Shown here one piece after another: positions 23,897-34,750 of a stretch of DNA of 64,000 bases. Under the pieces are notes generated by a model. It saw only the letters and a list, made by a program, of their open reading frames with translations, was not told where the DNA came from and did not search any database. Made by a program: the position numbers and the translations under genes. Each line of letters starts with the position of its first letter. The stretch's first letter is position 1. This DNA comes from Acorus gramineus (Eukaryota > Streptophyta > Magnoliopsida > Acorales > Acoraceae), in assembly GCA_030737835.1 (NCBI GenBank), contig CM060847.1:9810704-9874703 (forward strand), written 5' to 3'.

Positions 23897-25361
23897 ATGG
23901 CGAGTCTGATAATGTCACTGGCGCGAGTAACGGCAGCACTCGTGGCGGCTCTGGTGCTCTCCTGGGCTCTCGCTTTCCGCTCCAGTTTCCTTCCCCACCA
24001 CCCCTCCTCCTCCTCCCTATACGACCACATTTACTCCGTAAGTTCTCACCTACCCACTAATTTGATATCCCCACCCCCTCCCTAACCCCACCACCACCAC
24101 CATTACAGGTCCTTCACCCGAATCTCATGGTCATCGGCTTCATCCTCGTCAGTGGCGAAGGTAAAATCAGATCCCTCGCACGAATCTCGATGCGATCCTT
24201 TGATCGATCTTCTCTTTCCTTTCTTGGGTCTTCTGTAGCGATAATGGTGCACCGATCGCTTTCGGGGTGGTCGAGGGGGACGCGGAAGTCGGTGCACCTG
24301 GGCCTCCAAGGGGCCGCGTTGGGGCTCGGGCTTTTCGGGATTTGGGCCAGGTTCAAGGGCACAGACGGAATTTTCGCCAACTTCTACAGCCTCCACTCAT
24401 GGTTGGGCCCCCTCTGCCTCTCCCTCTTCGCTGTCCAGGTTCTTTCTATCTTGTGTTTTTTTTATGCGAGGTTAAAACGTTAAGATTTTTAAAATCTTAT
24501 GTTTCAAACTTAGTTTTTAAAAAATTATATTTTATTAGATTTTTAATCGCAAGATTTTTTTGTCTGAAAATGAAAAATGATAGTTTGAAAAGTTAAACGA
24601 TGAAAATAGTTTTGAATTTGAATTTGAGAATTTTTAATTTTTTAAACGCATAATCTACTTAAACTCTTATCTAAATGGACCTCGTCCGTCCCTTCCCATT
24701 TAGAATAGATCATTTAAGAATCCTAATTTTTATTATCTTTACTTAATGCATGTTTAGATATTTTACAATTGTAATAATAATATATATGACGTATTAGTTT
24801 TATTTATGTGTCATGTAAATTCTGAATGATGTAAGTAATCTAGACAGGTCAAACAAGGCGGAACTAGTTTTACATTGGAATCACAGATTCATCTCATATA
24901 GAACAGATCGGGTTTAGTTTAATATTTAGGGGACTAAACCAGGGCGGGTTTTATTATTTATCCCATCTTACTATCATCCCTAATTTTGTTTCGATTTCTT
25001 TCGGGCTGGGCTTAAAACGTGGGCTTTTGTTTTATAGTGGGTCGTCGGCTTCACGAGCTTCTTCGATCGGATCGAGTCACAACGGGCCCGGGCCGCGGTC
25101 CTTCCATGGCACGTGTTCCTGGGCCTGTACACGTACGGTCTGGCGGTTGTAACGGCCCAGACGGGGATCCTTGAGAAGCTTATGTTCCTCCAAGCGAGGC
25201 GGGCCGGGGATCCGGACCGGAACGCTGAGTCCGCTTTGGTGAATGGGCTGGGCCTGGGCCTGGCTTTGCTTTGTGGGGTTGTGATACGGGCCGCTGTTTC
25301 ACCGAAGGAAGGGTATTGTGAGAAGATGCAAAAGGACCACCATGTACGTGTTCTGTTGTAA
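23897..25361 (+). CDS. Cytochrome b561 (transmembrane ascorbate-dependent reductase)
   Basis: Four exons (23897-24037, 24109-24160, 24239-24438, 25038-25361) give 238 residues, the usual size. The protein is a six-helix di-heme membrane enzyme that moves electrons from ascorbate across a membrane to ferric iron or monodehydroascorbate. The four family histidines are visible: H50 (LHPNLM), H84 (SVHLGLQ), H117 (SLHSWLG) and H156 (PWHVFLG), with helices around each. GLYTYGLAVVTAQTGILEKL is typical of plant CYB561 members. Residues after the N-terminal helix (AALVAALVLSWALAF) suggest no cleavable signal. Intron 3 (24439-25037) contains a Tourist-like MITE. The last exon is duplicated at 28128-28511, so an alternative 3' end is possible. 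Confidence 0.92.
24470..24685 (-). mobile_element. Partial MITE family B copy in a cytochrome b561 intron
   Basis: Read on the minus strand it gives TTTAGATAAGAGTTTAAGTAGATTATG and later AAAATCTAATAAAAT, collinear with the left half of 11399-11847. The distal end is missing or diverged. Confidence 0.6.
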
Positions 25362-25706
25362 CTTGTAAGTCTTCTGAGGGAATGTTGGGAAATAAATGGA
25401 TTGTTTTCTTATTTAAAATAGAATTATAAAAAGATTGTGATCTACAGATGTAGTTATAATGGATGGCTATCTAATTCTGGGACCCTGTTATGGGTTTATA
25501 CATAGCGCTGATAAACGCAGCCCCATTTGCAACCCTTGTTTGCAATCCATATATACTACGTTATCATAGTGTATAATATGATTTTTATTTTTTATTTTTT
25601 TAACTTGAAAAAAATATACTATTATATTTTAGTATATATATCATTTCATATAACAATATACATGGTATGATTAAAAAAAAAAAAAGCTATGGATTGCAAT
25701 TGGGAC

Positions 25707-26756
25707 CAGTGTTTGCATGCGGTATGCGGTTTGCGTGCGACTGAGATACTGCACAGAGTATATGCACTATGCGAGAGTATATACGGGAGTATATGTGGTT
25801 TTATAATTTTTTATAATAAAAATAATATATGATAATGATTTCTAAACAAGAGATAGTATGGTAAATTTAGAGATATCACAAATTAGATATAATTTTTATC
25901 ACATTTTTAATCATACATTATAACATTAATATTATGAACAACAATTAAAAATATGTTCAAAAACAACTTTAAAAAAATATATTCACAAATCATTTTTTTT
26001 TATGTGATACTCGTGGTTGTGGATAAGCATAAGCACCATGTGAACTAATTATATAAACCCATGTCTTATTATCACATTAGCATTCTATATAAACATAATT
26101 AAATATGTTTTAAGTTGATCCCTCCCAACCTATGTGTCACTTTCTCATTAAACAAAAACACATGTCACATTTTCATTTAAAATAAAAAAAACCAATGTAT
26201 ACCACTTCATCGCCCACTATTATCAATTTGAGAGGATAGAAAAATAGAGCATTAGAGAGGGTGAGAGACCGAGAAAGACAGTTAAGATTGAGAGGGCTGA
26301 GAGAGAGAGGGAGAAGAAGGTCGAAGAAGAAGCCGAGATTGGAGGGCAGCAGCGGCGTCGTCGTCGTCCGATCGGAGGACGTCGTCCATGAAGAGGCCGA
26401 TCTTGGAGGACATCGTTGTCGATGAAGAGGCTGATCTCGGAGATCGTCGTCGATGAAGAGGTCGATCTTGGAGGACGTCGTCGTCGATGAAGTCGTCGCT
26501 GTCGATCAAGAACTGAAGGTCTCGAAGAGATTGAAGAAGGAGTGATGAAGTAGGGGTTGAAAACTAGGGCCGACGAGTTTTGTTTGCCTTTTTTTTTTTT
26601 GTTTAAAGTGACAGGTCTTGTGCGCGTGCTTAAGCGGGCGCATATGCGGGATCGATCCGCATACGGGAGGTTTTTTGCCTGAGGCGGTTCGGTCGGCTGA
26701 CCGACCCGCCTGTGCGGCCGCTTATGCGGCCGCACAGGGCGCATATGAGAACCTTG
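25707..26756. mobile_element. Non-autonomous hAT transposon, 8-bp target duplication
   Basis: The 1050-bp insert is flanked by direct ATTGGGAC (25699-25706 and 26757-26764); the paralogous locus near 28785 has ATTGGGAC once. Ends CAGTGTTTGCATGCGG and (reverse complement) CAAGGTTCTCATATGCG are imperfect terminal inverted repeats with the hAT-type CA start. Subterminal TATGCGG-like motifs recur on both sides, as expected for transposase binding. A 13-bp perfect stem lies at 26709-26721/26726-26738 with a TTAT loop. There is no transposase gene. Interior open frames arise from a GTCGTC/GATGAAGAGG minisatellite. Confidence 0.9.
26335..26515. repeat. Minisatellite inside the hAT element
   Basis: About four diverged units of roughly 40 bp share a GATGAAGAGG..GATCTTGGAGGAC core, in 26335-26515. 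They generate long overlapping open frames on both strands with Arg/Ser-rich text that look non-coding. Confidence 0.7.
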
Positions 26757-27336
26757 ATTGGGACTATAATGGGGTCGGTCGCGTGTATCTTTTTCCTCAT
26801 ACAAATTATTCTGGAATTTTCAATGTATTGATGGTATGCGTTGAGGACTATAAAATGTTAATTAAAATTTGTAAATTAGAAATGATGTATTTTTTTTTTT
26901 TTGTATGCATTTTTTTTTCCCTTATCACAGCCCATCAGTTTAGACTCGTACGAATTGTATGCATTTTTTTTTGCGTTTTAGTAATGGAGTATATATTGAG
27001 ATAGTAAAGTATTATAACGTTAGATGATTCTATATACTGCGGTAATACTGTAAATGAGGTTACAAATGAACTTTATGTATCATGATTCTGAAAAGGGATT
27101 GAGCCCATCAGTTTAGAAATGTTGGCTGAGCCCAATTCATTTGTTAAATGGGCTATAGTACAAGAGCAGAAACACGGAAGGTTATGGTCTCTACATTAGG
27201 AACAAATAAATGCACTGTTGTCTCTAGGACAAGATCCATTGATTTATCAGTATCATTAATTAGGAGCAATGTTAAGCCTAGTCCTTTTGTAACCTTATTT
27301 CCAGTCGCATACCTTGTTAGATTTATGTACTCAGTA

Positions 27337-28058
27337 TTTGTTTACATTTGCAACCTCGACCCGGATGGTTGGTAAAAAAAAAAAAAAAGAGAGAGAATAG
27401 CTCATGTATTTGTTTACCGTATCATTCTATTTGAAATTTTTTGTAATAAAACATTATTGTTAATGAGACTATGTTTGAATATAATTTTATACAATTCAAA
27501 AGAAGTAAATGAATTATTAAACAACATCCAAAATAATAATTACTAACATAAAAAACAACCTAAATAATAAACATAACTAACCTAAACAACATTCAAAACA
27601 ATATTAACTTAAACAATATTCAAAACAATATTAACCTAAACAACATTCAAAACAATAAACACTAACATATTAACCTAAATAATAAACATAAATCATGCAA
27701 TAAAACTAATTAATCATACAAATTCAAAAGCTAATAAGTTAATTGTCCAAAACAAACCGATTTATAGGCTTGTTATGATTATGATTTATGAACTTGTAGA
27801 TACAAAAATAAGTTAAGTAAGAAATAAAATTATGTATCAACTAATACTAATGGTCTTATAATATATGAACATATATTAAAAAAACATTCGGGTACAACGG
27901 GTCGGGCGGGGTGGACCCGGACCCGACCCGTTTGTTTGTTCGGGTCCGCCGGGTCGGGTCCAACTCGGGTCGAGTCCAAATCGGATCGGATATATTACAC
28001 GTGTAATCGGATCCGAGTCGAGTCGGGTCCGGGTCTGGATCCGACCTGTTGACAGGCC
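27337..28058. other. Spacer between the duplicated segments
   Basis: It includes a 60-bp poly(A)-containing insert (27346-27405) flanked by GTATTTGTTTAC at 27334-27345 and 27406-27417. An AAACAACATTCAAAACAAT-type tandem array follows at about 27510-27690. A GGGTCGGG-rich stretch at 27892-28045 resembles low-complexity ends seen in many plant TEs. Confidence 0.6.
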
Positions 28059-28127
28059 TACTATCATCCCTAATTTTGTTTCGATTTCTTTCGGGCTGGG
28101 CTTAAAACGTGGGCTTTTGTTTTATAG

Positions 28128-28511
28128 TGGGTCGTGGGCTTCACGAGCTTCTTCGATCGGATCGAGTCACAACGGGCCCGGGCCGCGGTCCTTCCATGGC
28201 ACGTGTTCCTGGGCCTGTACACGTACGGTCTGGCGGTTGTAACGGCCCAGACGGGGATCCTTGAGAAGCTTATGTTCCTCCAAGCGAGGCGGGCCGGGGA
28301 TCCGGCCCGGAACGCTGAGTCCGCTTTGGTGAATGGGCTGGGCCTGGGCCTGGCTTTGCTTTGTGGGGTTGTGATACGGGCCGCTGTTTCACCGAAGGAA
28401 GGGTATTGTGAGAAGATGCAAAAGGACCACCATGTACGTGTTCTGTTGTACCTTGTAAGTCTTCTGAGGGAATGTTGGGAAATAAATGGATTGTTTTCTT
28501 ATTTAAAATAG
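28128..28511 (+). pseudogene. Duplicated last exon of cytochrome b561 (possible alternative 3' exon)
   Basis: The acceptor TTTTATAG is preserved, and the frame from TGG GTC GTG encodes the same residues as exon 4 with one change (GDPDR to GDPAR). The stop is altered (TTG TAA to TTG TAC), so the frame runs 20 codons further and ends SYLK at 28511. Only three of 324 bases differ from exon 4. It has H156 but no exons 1-3 of its own. It is either an orphan exon fragment or an alternative terminal exon spliced from 24438 over about 3.7 kb, which would give a 258-residue isoform. Confidence 0.75.
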
Positions 28512-28593
28512 AATTATAAAAAGATTGTGATCTACAGATGTAGTTATAATGGATGGCTATCTAATTCTGGGACCCTGTTATGGGTTTATACAT

Positions 28594-28816
28594 AGCGCTG
28601 ATAAACGCAGCCCCATTTGCAACCCTTGTTTGCAATCCATATATACTATAACTTTTATCATAGTGTATAATATGGTTTTTATTTTTTTAACTTGAAAAAA
28701 ATTTATTATTGTATTTTAGTATATACATCATTTCGTATAATAATATACATGGTATGATTAAAAAAAAAAAAGCTATGGATTGCAATTGGGACTGTAATGG
28801 GGTCGCGTGTATCTTT
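28594..28816 (+). mobile_element. MITE family G, uninterrupted copy
   Basis: About 223 bp. Left AGCGCTGATAAACGCAGCCCC...TTTGCAATCCATA is mirrored by right TATGGATTGCAA...GGGGTCGCGTGTATC. These are long imperfect terminal inverted repeats of about 45 bp. Confidence 0.7.
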
Positions 28817-29363
28817 TTTCTCATAGAAATTATTCTGGAATTTTCGATGTATTGATGGTATGCGTTGTGTGGACTATAAAATGTTAATTAAAATTTGTAA
28901 ATTAGAAATGATGTATTTTTTTTTTTGTATGCATTTTTTTTCCCTTATCACAGCCCATCAGTTTAGACTCGTACGAATTGTATGCATTTTTTTTTTTACG
29001 CTTTTAGGAATGGAGTATATATTGAGATAGTAAAATATTATAACGGTAGATGATTCTATATACTACGGTAATACTGTAAATGGGTTTACAAATGGACTTA
29101 TGTATCATGATTCTGAAAAGGAATTGAGCCCATCAGTTTAGAAATTGTGGCTGAGCCTAATTCATTTGTTAAATGGGCTATAGTACAAGAGCAGAAACAC
29201 ACGGAAGGTTATGGTCTCTACATTAGGAACAAATAGATGCACTGTTATCTCCAGGACAAGATCCATTGATTTATCAGTATCATTAATTAGGAGCAATGTT
29301 AAGCCTAGTCTTTTTGTAACCTTATTTCCAGTCGCATACCTTGTTAGATTTATGTACTCAGTA

Positions 29364-30970
29364 ATGAGATATATACATCAATAGAATTTTTTAAAATATT
29401 TTCAACAAATTAATCCATACAATTTATATATTTCATCTCTAATAAAAATATATAACTCATAAGATGTTGTGTGCTATTTTTTTTAATAAAAAAAAACTAA
29501 AACGAACATGGACTGCATCAAAGGCTGAAAAAAGTTTACATGATTCATAATGTAGCCTACGAAAGTTCCAAAGCCCAGCCTAATCTCCTGCCGTAGATGA
29601 AAAAGCCCAACGAGAGCCCGGCCCGTTACTTGATTGGGTTGTGATCGGGCCCATAACATAACACTGTTAACGAGAATATACAGAAAATAAAAAGAAAAAT
29701 CTTACGCAATGCCCACTTTATAGTTCAAAATGTAAACAACACAAGTTTTTTTTTTTAATCTTATATCTCATCTAACGAAATATTTATTTTTTAAAAATGT
29801 AAAATATATATATATTTTCAATAAATTAAATGATTTCATTAGTAATAAAATATAAATTTTTTTTAAAAAATATATATCACGATACAGTGAGTAGATGAGA
29901 ATAGCGAGGTGTGCAATTATAACGGTAAAAAAGATGGAATGTAACATAGTTCATACTAAAATTGAAAATAAAATAAGGTACTCAGCACTCCTCACGCGGC
30001 ATGAGACATGGGTCATAAATTATTCAATCAGAAGGTTCCGAATCGATGGACAGAAGTTGCCAAGTTGAGGATTTGTTTAACAATATTGACCCCCAATTGA
30101 GATTTTACTGATGGATGTGTATATCAAGAAATGTAAGGGAGAGTCCAATGCATAGCCTATTAAACTTGTAATCCATCATGGATCATCATGCATTCCCTCA
30201 CATGTTGCTGGATCCCATCTCTGACTGCTCTTGATATTTTGTAATGACAGTCATATAACTTAGAAACATTACTGATTTTTTTTTAATGATCATAATATGT
30301 TTTCTCTTTTAATTATTTAATTTTACTTTTCTATTTTGAAACTTTTTGATTCTTGTAATCTTGGCTCCTGTTATTGAAGTGGTGCTTGTTCTTGACATAA
30401 AATAAGTAAATGTTCTTGTTTTATTCTGACAAAATCTGGCCATGAAAGTTCCATAGTCCACCATCAGCCCAGCCAACTAATTATGGCTCTTTGATCTGCT
30501 CCATGAATGTTCTAAAGCTGATCAAATATGGAAAATGTCTGGATCCTTATTGCAAGGCGTATCACATGTGTTTTTATTTTAAAAAAAATTTAGCAAATCA
30601 ACATTATCTAATAGACATATTTTGATGAATAATGTATATCGTTCTATTTTAAATTAAATAAATATAAAAAAATTTAACGAGATATATACCTCGTTCATAT
30701 AAGACATATTTCTAATAGTGTTTATTTGATTGTATTTTAAATAATAAAAATGACTGGATGTAACACCCCCTCTGCTTTGATAAAAAAAAAAAGCTATTAA
30801 ATGTGAGGCCCTAGTACATGCACCTTCATCCATAAAGGCCACATATTTATAAATATAAAAAAACCATCTTTGTATAATTAATTGTTTATGTATATATAAA
30901 TAAATAAAATCATCCGCATATTTTTTTAGCCCGGTAGTTGAAGTGGGCAGCCATACAACATACTATCTAA
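29364..30970. other. Gene-free interval with dispersed AT-rich repeats
   Basis: AT-repeat copies lie at about 29745-29880 and 30580-30740. A block around 29560-29660 is rich in GCCCA-type sequence but shows no exon structure. No gene was recognised. Confidence 0.5.
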
Positions 30971-30987
30971 ATTTAAAATATCACATA

Positions 30988-31197
30988 GCCTCTAGTGATC
31001 ATAGCACAACGATTCAGGATTTACCTATGTTAAGGATAAGTCTTGGGTTCGAGTCTTGGCGCTGACCTACCCACCTGTTTGTTGGTGATTATTCGAAAAA
31101 AAATTTTGTGGGACCCGGACAAACAAACGGAGGTAGCCTTCCCAGCTCGACCGTAAAATCAATCACGGGGTCCCTCCGATATAAAAAAAAAAAAAAA
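30988..31197 (+). mobile_element. tRNA-derived SINE with 13-bp target duplication
   Basis: The body starts GCCTCTAGTGATCATAGCACAA (box-A region), has a box-B GGGTTCGAGTCTTGG near 31049, and ends in a poly(A) run. It is flanked by direct AAAATATCACATA at 30975-30987 and 31198-31210. A related minus-strand copy is at about 54690-54885. Confidence 0.85.
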
Positions 31198-31210
31198 AAA
31201 ATATCACATA

Positions 31211-34200
31211 AAAAAAGTAAAAACATTAGGAGGAGGAAGTTTTCATAATAGTAAAGTTGGCATGATCACGCGTTTAATTAAATTGATATTTTTGAAAAAA
31301 TGATGCTTCCTAGAATTTGATCATTTGAACTCAAGAGGTAGGAGGTGTTTATTGACTTAACTAAAACCCAGTTTGTAGATCTTATTAAATTGATGGTGGA
31401 TCTAGTGATCTTGAAAGATAAAATGGCATAATATATATATATATATATATTCTCCATGTTATTTTTTTTTATTTTTTAAAGTCTCCAATATGAACATGAA
31501 TTTCCTCTAGTTTCAACAGTTCCCAAGAGTCATTGACCATTGCTTTAATTACCACACATACACATATGTACTGCCTGGATCCAAATCTTGGTCCTCTCTC
31601 TTAATTACAGACTGTTCTGTCTCCTTTCTTTTTGTGGTGGAGAAGATTATCAAATCAAGTTCATTGTCAAATCAAGTTCATGCACTTGCTTACCAAAAAA
31701 TTATCTTAACATAACGCACGTCTAAAGCCATTAGTGAAGAGCATCGATTCTCTCCAGTTCACTAATAAAATCTCAACTCTGATGCTACAGTTCACTAATA
31801 AAATCTCAACTCTTAATTATTTGTTTCGATTCCCTTGTTTATTTGGCATGTTTTTTTTCTTCAAAAAAATTGTTTAGCATCCACATGTTTAGGGTGACAT
31901 TTATAGAATCAAAAGGTTGTCTTAATTCGAATGTGCTCACTAATCTTTGGCATGTTATCGCATATCATGTGATGTTTTTATTAATTAAGAGCTAATTTGC
32001 TTCTCATTAATAATAATATTTGACACTAATTACTACACATATATTATATATATAGTGAGAGAGAGAGAGACATGCAGTGCCTTTGCACGTCGTCTTATAT
32101 CGGAGACCATGCACGTCCATCTTATCCCCTACAAGTTGAATATAAACATTTGCTTATCTTTCTTTAGAACTAGTTTTATACAACCCTAGTTCACCTTATT
32201 TTTTTTCTTCCTGCATTAGATAATCACACTCATTAGACAATCAGTCTACTTTTGAAAATATTTATTATACCATCTTTATTAATCACTCGTGTATAATATT
32301 ATGAAAAAGAATAATATAATCCAAAGAGTATGCATCATTGCCAAAGTCAGAACAAGAATTCTATGGGGAATGAGGGTTTCATTATTTATGTATCCAACAA
32401 CTAATCAGTAATGGAACATATTTCTTCCACATTTAATTGAAGATTATAATCTTTATTACTTCACCACATGCTAAAAATAGTAAGACCATAACTATTTTTT
32501 TTGTTTAGTCAGTTGGATAAGAACGTACACTATGAACTTGTCGGGTATGAATTCAATAAATCTTTTTTTTTTTCATTTTGGTAAGTTGATTTCGATAAAT
32601 CTTGGAATACTTAAGACGATATATAACAAAATTAATTATCTTCAAGAATCCGGGGGAGGAAGTCATAACTCATAATAATGATTATTAATGTTCAAGTTTA
32701 GAACTGCTTTTAAGTTGATTTGATTTTGTAGAACCAACATTTTTGAAAATCCATTCCATATTAATATATAACCCCAATTTGGGATGTGTCGTTATGTCAT
32801 TTGGCCTTAATAGCTATATTGTGATCGATAACAATCCATGCAGAAAAAACTAAATTTTTATGTTGTAGGTTTATAATATATTTTCTTCTAGATCATGCAA
32901 AAGCAATTTTTTTGTTGTTTTATTCACCTTGAAAAAAATGACGATGAATGGTGAACAAGATATTGATAAGAGTTTATAACTTTTTAATAACAACTATACT
33001 CCAACATAAATTGTTTGTGTTGTAAATAAGTAAGAGAGATGTGTGTGACATGATAGATGTGACATACACTTGCGATATTTATGTGTGAGAGTGTTAAGTA
33101 ACATATATTTTTTTTAAATAACATAAAATGATATTTTTATCTATTGGTATATGTAAACTCTTATTAACAATTTCAACACCACCTAAAATAATATTTGGAT
33201 TTATTTATTTTTTGTCCAGGTATAGCTATATATCGGATTTAAATCTTCCAAAACAAACGGCTTTTTATTTCTTTATTCCCTTCTATTCCACCTTAATTAT
33301 TCCAGAATTATGCTTCATCCCAAGCGGAGGATAAAAGAACACGTATCACAATATTTTAGAAAATAAACTGTGATGTCAATCTTAATTAATAAGCCCGAGC
33401 TGTTCCTCGAATCATCTGATAGACTTAATGACCTATCGATTGTTCCAGATATACCTGAGTGGACTTATTTTTTTTAGGACTTGATTACATTAACTTCATG
33501 TTTGGTTCAGACGGTTCAATGCATCTATCAATAATGTCATACATTAATGATAGGAACATCTGTAACATATTTCTTGATCTCGATCCAACCATTAAGATAT
33601 ATAAGTTTTGACTTGATTGTATTCCATAGCTTGTTCTAACATATTATGTATCTGCTCTGTATTCACGTTTGAAAAATATGAAATTATATGATATTCAAAT
33701 ATCCGAAATGTGGATACGAATATTTTCAATCAACTTTTTTTTCTTCTGAATTTGATATATATTGTAATGTTACATGTTTTCGTATCATATAATGCTCAAA
33801 TTTTATTATACTGCATGATTACTCATAATATCGAATAATTAAATAACTATTAAGTTCTCTATGTGATTTTTGTAAGAGACAAGAAGTTATGAAGTTGAAC
33901 TGGTGTTCAGACTTAGACATTTAAACTGTGTTCAGACTTAGACATGTAAGTTGAATCTGTATAATTTAAAATAAAAAAATTAAATAATTTAAATAATAAT
34001 ATCTCTAATGTATCGATGAGAAATGATGCTCATATCATATAAATGACTAGGTGCATGGATCATATAATTAAAGAGGGGTGGTAGGCTATGGGGGGGGGGG
34101 GGATTCATGAAAGTATATGTGTATCCTAAAATAATATTTTCCCAAAAATCAAAGTTATCCTACTGAAATTTTTTTCTGAACTCTTTAACCATGTCTTCCC

Positions 34201-34215
34201 ACAACATTAAAAAAA
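31211..34215. other. Gene-free AT-rich interval
   Basis: Notable only for an (AT)n run near 31432-31450, a GAGA run near 32056-32070, a G run near 34091-34102, and short duplications (31755-31820, 33905-33945). No coding signal was found. Confidence 0.55.
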
Positions 34216-34750
34216 GGGAAAAATCCAAATAACCCCCTATAAACTGATTGAAATCTATATAACCTCTTGACTTTTCTTGAAATTCATATAACCCCCTGAA
34301 AATACATAGTAAATCCAAATAACCCATGAATGAAATTTCTGTTCATAGATGATGAATATTTTGTGAATATTCTGCTAGGTTAACCCTGGCTGAAATCATA
34401 ATATACTAAAAACCTCCTACAATATATTAAAAATGTGAAAATTTTTATGAAAAAGATAATTTTATCCATTTGAATAGATTATAAAACTCTATCCGGAGGG
34501 ATAAAATTGTCATTTACAGATGATTTTTAACATATTGAAAGATTTTTTTTGGTATACTGCGTTTTTATCTAAGATTAATCAAACAGAATATTCACAAAAT
34601 ATTTATCATCTGTCAACATAAATTTCATTCAGAAGGTTATTTGAATTTACTAAATGTTTTCAGATAATCATTTGGATTAAAAAAAAACATTAAGGGGGCT
34701 ATATGGATTTTAGTCAGTTTACAGCGGGGTTTTAGCATGGATTTTTTCCT
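34216..34750 (+). mobile_element. Mutator-like MITE (family E), copy 1
   Basis: Left GGGAAAAATCCAAATAACCCCC is mirrored by right ...ATGGATTTTTTCC, with inverted similarity extending about 50 bp inward. It is collinear with 47331-47838 and flanked by TAAAAAAA on both sides, though the A runs make this duplication ambiguous. Confidence 0.75.

Larger units (their letters stand above)
25504..26790 (+). mobile_element. MITE family G, interrupted copy
   Basis: It begins AGCGCTGATAAACGCAGCCC and ends GGGGTCGGTCGCGTGTATC, which are imperfect inverted repeats. The hAT insertion 25707-26756 splits it. An uninterrupted copy is at 28594-28816 and an inverted one at 63395-63679. Confidence 0.7.
24969..27336 (+). 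repeat. Segmental duplication, copy A (cytochrome b561 last exon plus 3' flank)
   Basis: Sequence from TACTATCATCCC to TACTCAGTA recurs at 28059-29363. Copy A is longer only because a 1050-bp hAT element plus 8-bp duplication sits at 25707-26764. The first roughly 590 bp are almost identical between copies; the remainder differs by many substitutions and small indels. Confidence 0.95.
28059..29363 (+). repeat. Segmental duplication, copy B
   Basis: Paralogue of 24969-27336 without the hAT insertion. It carries the last-exon copy, the 3' flank and an uninterrupted MITE G. Confidence 0.95.

Noticed and set aside
26223..26804. 193-residue open frame on the minus strand
   Set aside because: It crosses the end of the hAT insertion and consists of low-complexity Arg/Ser text from a minisatellite.
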